Assembly (NCBI GenBank): GCA_963611755.1 | Contig: CAVDTK010000073.1 | Location: 1-10,673, forward strand | Direction of reading: 5' to 3' | Origin: Paratractidigestivibacter sp963611755 | GTDB taxonomy: Bacteria > Actinomycetota > Coriobacteriia > Coriobacteriales > Atopobiaceae | Length of the DNA: 10,673 nucleotides | Shown: positions 1 through 5,460 of the stretch, one piece after another | Layout of the letters: each line of letters begins with the position of its first letter | Numbering within the stretch: the stretch's first letter is position 1 | The notes under the pieces: model-generated | The model's input: the letters and a program-made list of their open reading frames with translations, nothing else | Told to the model about the DNA's origin: nothing | Database searches by the model: none | Program-made: the position numbers and the translations under genes

Positions 1-2
1 GC

Positions 3-554
3 TTCGTGACTAATGTTGAACCCATGATCGACCCCTGTGAGCTGCGTGCCTATGCTGAGCTTGAGGCTGAACGCGGTGTCAAGGGCGCCGTGACCGTGGC
101 CCGGGCGATGCGGTATGTGACGGGCGGCTCGAACTCGCCTTACGAGACCAAGGTCGCGACGGTCTTGGCCTTGCCGCGGCAGAGCGGTGGGTATGGCCTT
201 GGCGGATTCGAGCTCAACGCTCGCCTTGAGCTGTCCGAGTCCGCAAGGACCATCTTTGGATTTAGCGCCATTCGTCCGGATTTTAGCTGGCCGGGCAGCG
301 ATCATGTGCTTGAGGTACTGGGCCGCTATGACCACGGGGGAGATGCCGGGTTCAGAAGCGACCCTAAGCGAGCCGACACCTTTCTTGCGATGGGGAAGGT
401 CGTGCACTGGGCGACGACCGAGCAGCTAAAGAGCGCAGAAAAGACCGAGGCGATCTTTGAGGACCTTGAGGGAAAGCTGGGTAAACGTCGCGCGCCTTTG
501 GGGACCAAGGCGATTTTGCGGCGCGCGGCGCTCCATGAGCGGCTGTTCGGTTGA
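3..554 (+). CDS. AbiEi/DUF559-like nuclease-fold protein, probably 5'-truncated by the window edge
   Basis: The frame is open to the left edge and the first possible start is a GTG at 6 with no visible ribosome binding site, so the visible 182 residues are probably the C-terminal part of a longer protein. Numbering from that GTG, a segment around residues 44-71 (SPYETKVATVLALP, then GGYGL and a conserved Asn) and a segment around 91-110 (PDFSWP, then VLEVLGRYDH) resemble the C-terminal domain of AbiEi-antitoxin-like and DUF559/Vsr-like proteins common in Coriobacteria. Glu47, Asp92 and Glu103 are spaced like a PD-(D/E)XK nuclease core, though activity is unproven. Known relatives are either transcriptional antitoxins of abortive-infection modules or uncharacterised. 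No AbiEii toxin partner is visible downstream, because the next gene is a convergent TetR regulator. An upstream partner would be outside the window. The reading frame is confident; the family is a recognition call of moderate confidence. Confidence 0.7.
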   Translation, partial: FVTNVEPMIDPCELRAYAELEAERGVKGAVTVARAMRYVTGGSNSPYETKVATVLALPRQSGGYGLGGFELNARLELSESARTIFGFSAIRPDFSWPGSDHVLEVLGRYDHGGDAGFRSDPKRADTFLAMGKVVHWATTEQLKSAEKTEAIFEDLEGKLGKRRAPLGTKAILRRAALHERLFG

Positions 555-584
555 TTTGCGCGCCGCGCCGTCGCCCTCTGGCAC

Positions 585-604
585 GCTCGATCTGCGAGCT
601 TTTT
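585..604 (+). terminator. Possible weak intrinsic terminator after the first gene
   Basis: A 5-bp stem GCTCG/CGAGC (585-589 with 595-599) and a 5-nt loop are followed directly by TTTTT. It lies 30 bp after the stop at 554 on the plus strand. The right half of the stem and the T-run belong to the first 28-bp repeat unit, so the array itself may supply termination. The stem is short, so this is tentative. Confidence 0.4.
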
Positions 605-814
605 CGATAAGTGTATGTTTTGCCTTTGGCGCTGCGAGCTTTTTCGATATGTGTATGCTCTTTTGGGCGCTTTGGCGAAAACCGACGAGAGCGATCCTGG
701 GCTTTTGCTGATTTAAGGCCGTTCAAGGCGGCTAAATTCCGATTCTGAGCATACAGATATCGAAAAAGCTCGCACGCAAAAGTGCCGAGCATACACTTAT
801 CGAAAAAACTCGCA
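593..814. repeat. Four-copy 28-bp motif array with exact dyad symmetry
   Basis: The convergent gap 555-863 holds no gene but carries four near-identical 28-bp units. Two lie on the plus strand (593-620, 633-660) and two on the minus strand (747-774, 787-814). Each begins TGCGAG[CT]TTTTTCGATA and, except for the first, ends TGTATGCTC. Within each pair the unit starts are exactly 40 bp apart, with a 12-bp spacer whose sequence is not conserved. Both the outer and inner pairs are centred on 703.5, so the whole is an inverted repeat with 68-bp arms and an 86-bp centre. The outer copies share GATAAG and the inner copies share GATAT. Candidate roles are a bidirectional terminator block, binding sites for a dimeric regulator, or a dispersed non-coding repeat. 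The unit's 3' GCTC can pair with the next unit's 5' GAGC ahead of TTTTT. The region 661-746 between the arms shows nothing else I recognise. Confidence 0.9.
763..790 (-). terminator. Intrinsic terminator candidate for the TetR gene, built from two repeat units
   Basis: Read on the minus strand, GCTCG at 790-786 (the end of the outermost repeat unit) pairs with CGAGC at 772-768 (the start of the next unit). CAC/GTG (784-782 with 775-773) extends the stem past a single bulged base, the loop is 6 nt, and five Ts follow (767-763). It lies about 75 bp beyond the TetR stop codon. Stem plus T-run is a standard Rho-independent layout. That it spans two adjacent units suggests why the units are tandem. 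Confidence 0.5.
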
Positions 815-863
815 TGATTGGGCTTGCGGGACGGCCCCCGCGACGGCCTCGCGCGGCTGACCG

Positions 864-1451
864 CTAATCGAGGACCGTGAGGGTGGCGCCGATCAGGCGG
901 CGAAGGGTGTTGGTGGCCTTGGCCTTGGCCTCCGGGTCGAGCGCGCCCGACCAGTGGCCCAGGATGCCGAAGCACCCCTCGAACAAAAAGTCGAACAGGC
1001 AGTTTGCCTCGGCGGTGTCGAGCCGCGTCTCGCTGGCCCACCCCTCCAGGCAGTGCTTGCGAGCATACTCGCAGATCAGCCGCTTGGCGCGCCCGGTCGA
1101 GTTGGGGGAGACCAGCCAGTCGTAGATCTGCGTGTCGCGCACGATCGCGGTGAAGATCGCGTCGGCGACGTCGGCGGGGTTGTGGGACTGCCCGATAAGG
1201 CGCTCGGCCGTCTGCACAACGGCGGCGGCCACATCCTCCTCGATGGCGTTCACGAGGTCGGCGATGTTCGAGAAGTGGGCATAGAACGTGGCGCGGTTGA
1301 CGTCGGCCAGGCTCATGACTTCCTTGACGGTGATGTCCTCGAGGGGCTTTTGCTTCATGAGGGTCAGGAAGCTGGTTTTGATAGCTTGTCTTGTACGTTT
1401 GACTCTGCGATCCAAAGGCTTTTGCCTGCCCGTGGCTTGAGTGTCCAGCAT
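864..1451 (-). CDS. TetR/AcrR-family transcriptional repressor
   Basis: A 195-residue one-domain regulator. The N-terminal TetR helix-turn-helix spans about residues 19-70 (KRTRQAIKTSFLTLM, then ITVKEVMSLADVNRATFYAH with the usual recognition-helix pattern). The rest is an all-helical ligand-binding/dimerisation domain resembling the C-terminal domain of DhaS-like TetR proteins. I chose the ATG at 1451, which has GGAAGG 12 nt upstream. An ATG at 1475 is possible but has a weaker site. The longest frame begins at a TTG at 1493, which falls inside the inverted repeat I take to be the operator, so it is unlikely. The gene points away from a plus-strand promoter region across a shared operator, the standard arrangement for a TetR repressor controlling itself and a divergent target. 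The ligand cannot be told from sequence. Confidence 0.9.
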   Translation of the reverse strand: MLDTQATGRQKPLDRRVKRTRQAIKTSFLTLMKQKPLEDITVKEVMSLADVNRATFYAHFSNIADLVNAIEEDVAAAVVQTAERLIGQSHNPADVADAIFTAIVRDTQIYDWLVSPNSTGRAKRLICEYARKHCLEGWASETRLDTAEANCLFDFLFEGCFGILGHWSGALDPEAKAKATNTLRRLIGATLTVLD

Positions 1452-1481
1452 ACGAAAACTACGCCTTCCGTTCATGCGAGC

Positions 1482-1522
1482 CACGTTACGCAACAGATTG
1501 GGCTAGTGTGTTGTGTAACGCG
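1482..1522. promoter_or_regulatory. Probable TetR operator (inverted repeat)
   Basis: The arm GTTACGCAACA (1485-1495) faces TGTTGTGTAAC (1509-1519), matching 10 of 11 positions as an inverted repeat. Extending to 14-bp arms (1482-1495 and 1509-1522) gives 12 of 14 matches around a 13-bp spacer. It lies directly upstream of the TetR start and overlaps a candidate -35 for plus-strand transcription (TTGTGT, 1511-1516). Repressor binding here could shut off both directions. The assignment to this TetR protein rests on position and symmetry. Confidence 0.7.
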
Positions 1523-1540
1523 TTCTACCTTGCCTTTTAT
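1511..1540 (+). promoter_or_regulatory. Candidate plus-strand promoter inside the TetR operator region
   Basis: The -35-like TTGTGT (1511-1516) and -10-like TTTTAT (1535-1540) have an 18-bp spacer. Each matches the sigma-70 consensus at 4 of 6 bases at best. An alternative is TTGCCT (1530-1535) with TACCAT (1552-1557) and a 16-bp spacer. Either would transcribe rightward into the mini-ORF at 1583 and possibly on into the esterase gene. The match is weak, but the position relative to the operator supports a regulated promoter. Confidence 0.35.
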
Positions 1541-1582
1541 CAATCACAGGGTACCATTCGCCCATCTTAGGAGGTTCTCTGT

Positions 1583-1627
1583 TTGCCCGATCGATACATA
1601 AATGATTATGAGCCAGGGGGGTGGTGA
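1583..1627 (+). CDS. 14-codon mini-ORF behind a consensus RBS: leader peptide or gene remnant
   Basis: AGGAGG (1569-1574), the clearest Shine-Dalgarno in the left half of the window, sits 8 nt before a TTG codon. That codon opens the short frame MPDRYINDYEPGGW, ending at TGA 1625-1627. The peptide does not look like random GC-rich translation, but I do not recognise it. It is just downstream of the TetR operator and divergent from the TetR gene, exactly where the repressor's target gene should begin. It could be a short leader peptide for the esterase transcript, or the 5' stump of a target gene lost by deletion. A run of six Gs at 1616-1621 would permit slippage, but the shifted frame also stops within a few codons. 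Real translation is unproven. Confidence 0.3.
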   Translation: MPDRYINDYEPGGW

Positions 1628-1653
1628 CAAATTCACTTTAACGACGGCTTAAT
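1624..1653 (+). promoter_or_regulatory. Tentative promoter for the esterase gene
   Basis: GTGACA (1624-1629, 5 of 6 to TTGACA) and CTTAAT (1648-1653, 4 of 6 to TATAAT) are separated by 18 bp. This would give a leader of about 155 nt before the esterase start. No better promoter is visible between 1654 and 1816. That stretch shows only a small GCCCC/GGGGC hairpin (1686-1699) with no T-run. Confidence 0.3.
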
Positions 1654-1816
1654 CTGTTTTGCCATAACCTCTTCATGTTTTTGGCGCCCCTTCTGGGGCA
1701 TAAACGACAGCTGTGCCCGCTGACCCTCCGCCCGACCTAGCTGCGCGAAAAGTCCCCGCGCGCAAAAACGATGTGCCGCATGATGGGACGCAAGAAACCG
1801 AGCAGGGGAGAAGATC

Positions 1817-2917
1817 ATGTCGCTCACCAGACGAGAAGCCCTATGCGCTGCCGTGACCGCCGCGGGAAGCCTGGCACTGTCGGCCTGTGCAGGTACCGAT
1901 GCGCAGTCGGGCGCAGCCGATGCCGCCGCCCAAACCAATGACGCTCAGGTCACAGATGATGCCGCGATCGAGGAATACCTGGAACGCGACGGCTACACCG
2001 TAGGTGGCCACGAGCTCCTGACCAGCCTCAAGCACAAAGATGAGATCTGCCGCGCCCGCGACGCCCAGGGCCGCGTAGAGACCCTCGAGTACCAGACGCA
2101 CTCCTATGTCTACGAGGAGAAGGACCCCTCGACCGAGGTCGTGGTCAACAAGACCCTGAACGTGTGGCTGCCCGCCGGCTACGACCCGGCCGTCCCGCAC
2201 GACGTCTTGTACCTGCTGCACGGCACCGGCCAGATGCAGAACTACTGGCTCTCCGACGATTCGACCTTTGGCGAGAAGTGCCACGGCAGCGAGACCCGCG
2301 CGATCCTCGACGGCATGGTCGAAGGCGGCCTGATCTCCAACGTCATCGTGGTCACGCCCACCTACTACTCGATGCCCGAGGCCGACATCCCGGCAACCGT
2401 GGCCGAGTTCTTCCAGGACCCGCTGGCAGACCGCTGGCCCATGCTCTTCCACAAGGAGCTGCGCGAGACCATCATTCCGCTGGTGGAGTCGACCTACCTC
2501 ACCCACGCGCAGAAGGATGTAAGCGACGAGTCCCTGCAGGCCAGCCGTGAGCACCGCGCCTTCGCCGGGCTGTCGCGCGGCTCGATGACCACGGTCAACG
2601 GCGCGATGATGCGCTGCGCCGACCTGTTTGCCTACTACGGCTGCTTCTCGGGCGTCTGGGCGGACTTCGACGAGTTCAAGGCCCTGTTCGAGGGCGACTA
2701 CCGCGACCTGGCGCCGCTCTTTTGGTACAACGGCAACGGCACGCGTGACTTCTCGCTGGAAAACCACCAGGAGTTCTGCCTCAAGGCCCTGCAACAGATG
2801 CCGGAGACCTTCCAAAACGGCTCGAACTTCGCCTGGGTCTCCTTCGGCGCGGGTGACCACAACTACGAGAGCTGGTCCTGCGACCTCTACAACGCCCTGC
2901 TCTGCTTCTTTAGGTAG
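1817..2917 (+). CDS. Secreted lipoprotein esterase, CE1/esterase D (feruloyl-esterase-like) family
   Basis: A 366-residue alpha/beta hydrolase. The N-terminus MSLTRREALCAAVTAAGSLA has a twin-arginine-like motif (Arg5-Arg6) and a hydrophobic stretch ending in a lipobox LSAC with Cys24, predicting export and lipid anchoring on the outer face of the membrane. An Ala/Asp-rich linker follows to about residue 50. The catalytic core shows the oxyanion segment LLHGTG (133-138), the nucleophile elbow GLSRG with Ser253, and the terminal GDHN with His348. The acid is probably an Asp between about 285 and 320. The layout matches the putative esterase family that includes esterase D and the feruloyl esterase domain of XynZ, which cleave acyl or feruloyl esters on sugars. 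The substrate is not determined. AGGGGAG ends 6 nt before the ATG. No glycan-utilisation genes adjoin it. The following MarR gene has its own promoter. Confidence 0.88.
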   Translation: MSLTRREALCAAVTAAGSLALSACAGTDAQSGAADAAAQTNDAQVTDDAAIEEYLERDGYTVGGHELLTSLKHKDEICRARDAQGRVETLEYQTHSYVYEEKDPSTEVVVNKTLNVWLPAGYDPAVPHDVLYLLHGTGQMQNYWLSDDSTFGEKCHGSETRAILDGMVEGGLISNVIVVTPTYYSMPEADIPATVAEFFQDPLADRWPMLFHKELRETIIPLVESTYLTHAQKDVSDESLQASREHRAFAGLSRGSMTTVNGAMMRCADLFAYYGCFSGVWADFDEFKALFEGDYRDLAPLFWYNGNGTRDFSLENHQEFCLKALQQMPETFQNGSNFAWVSFGAGDHNYESWSCDLYNALLCFFR

Positions 2918-2918
2918 C

Positions 2919-2937
2919 GAGAAGGGCGGGTCTTCTC
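2919..2937 (+). terminator. Small hairpin after the esterase gene, doubtful terminator
   Basis: GAGAAG (2919-2924) and CTTCTC (2932-2937) form a 6-bp stem with a 7-nt loop just after the stop codon. The tail is CCCCAAAC rather than a T-run, so termination would not be typical. Confidence 0.25.
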
Positions 2938-2949
2938 CCCAAACAAATA

Positions 2950-2984
2950 GTTTGCTTGCAAACAGTTTGCATTCGAACTACTAT
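2950..2984 (+). promoter_or_regulatory. MarR-gene promoter overlapped by tandem palindromes (likely autoregulatory operator)
   Basis: Two 14-bp dyads lie 15 bp apart. GTTTGC-TT-GCAAAC (2950-2963) has perfect 6-bp arms, and GTTTG-CATT-CGAAC (2965-2978) has one mismatch. The promoter elements TTGCAA (2956-2961) and TACTAT (2979-2984), with a 17-bp spacer, lie across them. The first dyad covers the -35 and the second fills the spacer. This is the expected layout for a MarR dimer repressing its own operon. The AT-rich patch stands out from the GC-rich surroundings. Confidence 0.65.
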
Positions 2985-3021
2985 AGACAACGACAAGCAC
3001 GCGACCCGAAAGGCGACCCCA

Positions 3022-3465
3022 ATGGTCACTGACGAGCTGCACTTCCTGCTCCTTAAGGCCCACAACATCTCGAGTCGGCAGATCCAGGCCCAGATGGCCG
3101 AGCTTGGCCTCACGCCCGGCCAGCCCAAGGTCCTGGAGTACCTGCTTGAGCACGACGGCGGCTGTGCCCGCGCGATCTGCGAGACCTTTGCGATCGACAA
3201 GTCAACCATGGCCTCGATCCTGCCGCGCATGGAAAAGGCCGGCCTGATCCGGCGCGAGGCGAGCGAGAAGGACCGTCGGCTGGCCCTTATCTGGCTAACC
3301 GACAAGGGCCGTGAGCTGGCGCTCGTTGCGAAGCAGGTTATCTTTGCGGCGGACGCCGACCTCACGCGGGGCGTCTCGCCTGAAGACCTGGCGGCCTGCG
3401 AGCGCGTGCTTGCCCGTATGGCGGAAAACGCCGAGAGGCGTGATGCCGCAGGTCACCAACAGTAG
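3022..3465 (+). CDS. MarR-family transcriptional regulator
   Basis: A 147-residue winged-helix protein of normal MarR length. An N-terminal dimerisation helix (1-27) is followed by the helix-turn-helix. Residues 31-43 (TPGQPKVLEYLLE) match the usual 'T..Q..vL..L' pattern, residues 58-72 (AIDKSTMASILPRME) are the recognition helix, and residues 77-93 form the wing with the conserved SEKDRR...LT motif. A C-terminal helical part completes the dimer interface. The frame opens further upstream at a TTG (2956), but the promoter and operator lie there, and GAAAGG 8 nt before the ATG at 3022 fixes the start. Its stop overlaps the ribosome binding region of the next gene, so the two form an operon, probably derepressed by a small molecule handled by the membrane protein. 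Confidence 0.92.
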   Translation: MVTDELHFLLLKAHNISSRQIQAQMAELGLTPGQPKVLEYLLEHDGGCARAICETFAIDKSTMASILPRMEKAGLIRREASEKDRRLALIWLTDKGRELALVAKQVIFAADADLTRGVSPEDLAACERVLARMAENAERRDAAGHQQ

Positions 3466-3483
3466 GGGAAAGGTAATTATTTG

Positions 3484-4152
3484 ATGGAAGAAACCGGCTT
3501 CAACACTAACAACCTCGCCCGCAGGCTTTTCTGGTTTTGCCTGGGCATCGCGATCAACTCGGTGGGCATCGCCTTCATCACCAAGGCGGGCATGGGTACC
3601 TCGCAGATCTCAAGCGTGCCTTACGTGCTCACGTTCAAGTTTCCGCAGGTGAGCTTCGCGATGGCGACGTTTTTGGTCAACTTTGTGTTCGTGGCCGCTC
3701 AGATCCCCCTGTTGGGTAAGCGTTTCTTCCCGATGCAGCTTCTCCAGATCCCGGTGAACGTCGTGTTCTCCAGCTGCTTGGCCGTCTCGATGAGCGCCTT
3801 CGAGTGGCTTAACCCCACGACCTTGCCCGTCAAGATCGCGATGATCCTCTTCGGCTGCTGCGTCCTGGGCTTTGGGATCGCGGTCGAATGTGCCCCCAGC
3901 CTGGTCTTCGTTCCCGGCGAGGGCGTCGTCCACGCGCTCTCCAAGGTAACCGGCGCCAAGCTCGGCACGGTCAAGCTGATCTTCGACCTGGCCCTCGTGG
4001 CGGCTTCCGCCTCGCTGTCGATGCTGCTGTTTGGCCAGCTCAACGGCGTTGGCCTGGGGACCCTGCTCACCGTCTTCGTGACGGGCAACGTGGTCAACTT
4101 CGCCAACGATCACCTGGGCTTCCTCGGGCACGTGCGCTCGCTCGCAGCGTAG
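3484..4152 (+). CDS. YczE/YitT-like multi-pass membrane protein (DUF6198 type)
   Basis: A 222-residue integral membrane protein with about six hydrophobic segments (roughly 15-33, 56-74, 84-105, 115-138, 163-183, 190-206). The pattern resembles the YczE/YyaS family: a first helix with small residues (GIAINSVGIAF), the loop KAGMGTSQISSVPYVL, the conserved GEGVVHALSK (residues 145-154), and a later KLGTVKLIFD helix. The family is widespread in Firmicutes and Actinobacteria, has no firmly established substrate, and often sits next to MarR, TetR or GntR regulators. The ATG at 3484 lies 10 nt after GGGGAAAGG. A TTG at 3481 is an equally possible start. The gene is 18 bp after the MarR stop, so it is the probable MarR target. 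It converges on the ABC operon with a 66-bp gap (4153-4218) in which I see no terminator hairpin. Confidence 0.8.
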   Translation: MEETGFNTNNLARRLFWFCLGIAINSVGIAFITKAGMGTSQISSVPYVLTFKFPQVSFAMATFLVNFVFVAAQIPLLGKRFFPMQLLQIPVNVVFSSCLAVSMSAFEWLNPTTLPVKIAMILFGCCVLGFGIAVECAPSLVFVPGEGVVHALSKVTGAKLGTVKLIFDLALVAASASLSMLLFGQLNGVGLGTLLTVFVTGNVVNFANDHLGFLGHVRSLAA

Positions 4153-4218
4153 TTTCTGGCGAGAAGCCCGCGGCGATGAGCAGGACGGCAGCGAGCAGCC
4201 CGCGCCCCGCCCCGGCCC

Positions 4219-5460
4219 CTACTGATACCGCAGGGCCTCGACGGGGTCCAGCCGGGCCGCGCGCCGCGCCGGGTAGTACCCAAACAGCACGCCGATCCCG
4301 CAGCAGATGGCCGCAGCGGTGAAAGCGGTCTGCAGGGTGATGACCGGCGTGAAGTTGGCGTACCCCAGGCTCGACCCCACGGCGCCCGCCAGGACCCACG
4401 CACCGCCAAAGCCCACGGCCATCCCAAACACGCCGCCAACCAGGCAAATCGCGATGCTCTCAAGCAAAAACTGCGCCGTGATGTCGCCTCGGCGGGCGCC
4501 CAGGGCCTTTCTCAGCCCGATCTCGCGGATGCGCTCGGTCACGTTGGTGAGCATCATGTTCATGATCCCGATGCCGCCCACCAGAAGCGAGATGCTGGCC
4601 ACCGCCAGGGCCATCAGCCTAAACGACGACATGGTGCTCTCCAGCGAGTCGATCATCGACTGGGCTGTCTGCACGTTGCAGTAGCCGTCGACGGAGTTCC
4701 CGCCGGTCTCGGGGTCGGCCGCGGGGATCGCGTACTTGGCCCGCAGGTAGGCGTCGGTGCGGCTGGCCACCTGGTAGATGTCCTGGTCCTCGCGGGCGTA
4801 GCCAAAGATCTGCATGTCCTGGCCCGACCCCTGCCCGATCACGCGGATCTTGGCCGTGTTGTAGGGCAGGTAGGCCAGGCACATGCTGCCGCCGTAGTTG
4901 CTCGGCCCGTCGACCGTGCCAACCACGGTGTAGGTGTCGCTGCCGATCCGGATGGTCTTGCCCACCGCGTCGGCCTTCTCGCTGCCGAAAAGGACCTTCA
5001 CGGCCGAGACGTCAAGCACCGTGACCATGGCGTTGTCGTCGTTCTCGCCGGCGGTGAAGAAGCGGCCGCTTTGGGTCTTGAGCCCCTGGGCCTCGAAGTA
5101 CTTCTCGTCGCAGGCCACGATCTCAAGCTGATCGGTCGAGGCGCTGGAGCTCGTGGCCTTGGAGTAGGCGTAGGTGTAGCCCGAGATGTACTCGTAGTCG
5201 CCGGCCAGGTCGCGGGCCATGTCCTCGACGTCGTCCAGGCCAAGCACGCGGTTGTTGGGCGGCCAGCAAGTGATGCTCACGGCGCGCGCCGAGTTGAGGC
5301 CCAGCTCGCCCACGATCGAGGCGCGGATCCCGTCGATGAGCGACGTCATGGCGATGACCGCCGCGATCCCGATCACGATGCCCAGGATGGTGAGCAGGCT
5401 GCGCACCCGGTTGGCGAGAATGGCCGAGAAGGTCTCGTAGCCAAGGTCGACGGCTCTCAT
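4219..5460 (-). CDS. MacB/FtsX-type ABC transporter permease
   Basis: A 413-residue permease of the MacB type, last gene of a three-gene operon. The N-terminal helix at about 21-42 (SLLTILGIVIGIAAVIAMTS) is the usual MacB/LolC motif, followed by a large extracytoplasmic domain (about 43-280). Three C-terminal helices follow (about 283-305, 332-358, 377-396). The cytoplasmic coupling segment TERIREIGLRKALGARRGDI (308-327) and the ending YYPARRAARLDPVEALRYQ are hallmarks of the family. Its ATG overlaps the ATPase stop as ATGA, with GGAGG 6 nt upstream. The MacB group works by a mechanotransmission mechanism with a periplasmic or extracellular adaptor. Here the ATPase is a separate protein, unlike E. 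coli MacB. The likely job is export of peptides, antimicrobials or lipid-linked compounds. Confidence 0.93.
   Translation of the reverse strand: MRAVDLGYETFSAILANRVRSLLTILGIVIGIAAVIAMTSLIDGIRASIVGELGLNSARAVSITCWPPNNRVLGLDDVEDMARDLAGDYEYISGYTYAYSKATSSSASTDQLEIVACDEKYFEAQGLKTQSGRFFTAGENDDNAMVTVLDVSAVKVLFGSEKADAVGKTIRIGSDTYTVVGTVDGPSNYGGSMCLAYLPYNTAKIRVIGQGSGQDMQIFGYAREDQDIYQVASRTDAYLRAKYAIPAADPETGGNSVDGYCNVQTAQSMIDSLESTMSSFRLMALAVASISLLVGGIGIMNMMLTNVTERIREIGLRKALGARRGDITAQFLLESIAICLVGGVFGMAVGFGGAWVLAGAVGSSLGYANFTPVITLQTAFTAAAICCGIGVLFGYYPARRAARLDPVEALRYQ

Noticed and set aside
593..814. CRISPR array
   Set aside because: Only four units in opposite orientations, with 12-bp and 86-bp gaps, and no cas genes. 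A CRISPR array needs same-direction repeats with spacers of about 30-40 bp.
364..1041. A minus-strand frame spanning the repeat array and both flanking genes
   Set aside because: Its translation repeats the 28-bp units and is basic and low in structure. It overlaps the TetR gene on the same strand in another frame and lacks a plausible start.
1058..1073. 16-bp palindrome TGCGAG-CATA-CTCGCA resembling the ends of the 28-bp repeat
   Set aside because: It lies inside the TetR coding region at ordinary codons and lacks the TTTTTCGATA core, so it is probably chance.
1686..1699. GCCCC/GGGGC hairpin before the esterase gene as a terminator or riboswitch
   Set aside because: The stem is 5 bp, no T-run follows on either strand, and no riboswitch core is recognisable nearby.
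1841..2860. A 339-codon minus-strand frame across the esterase gene
   Set aside because: Composition is Val/Gly/Arg/Ala-rich with no domain, and the plus-strand frame has a signal peptide and catalytic triad residues. It is a shadow frame.
4153..4218. Bidirectional terminator between the YczE-like gene and the exporter operon
   Set aside because: I found no stable stem with a T-run in this 66-bp convergent gap.
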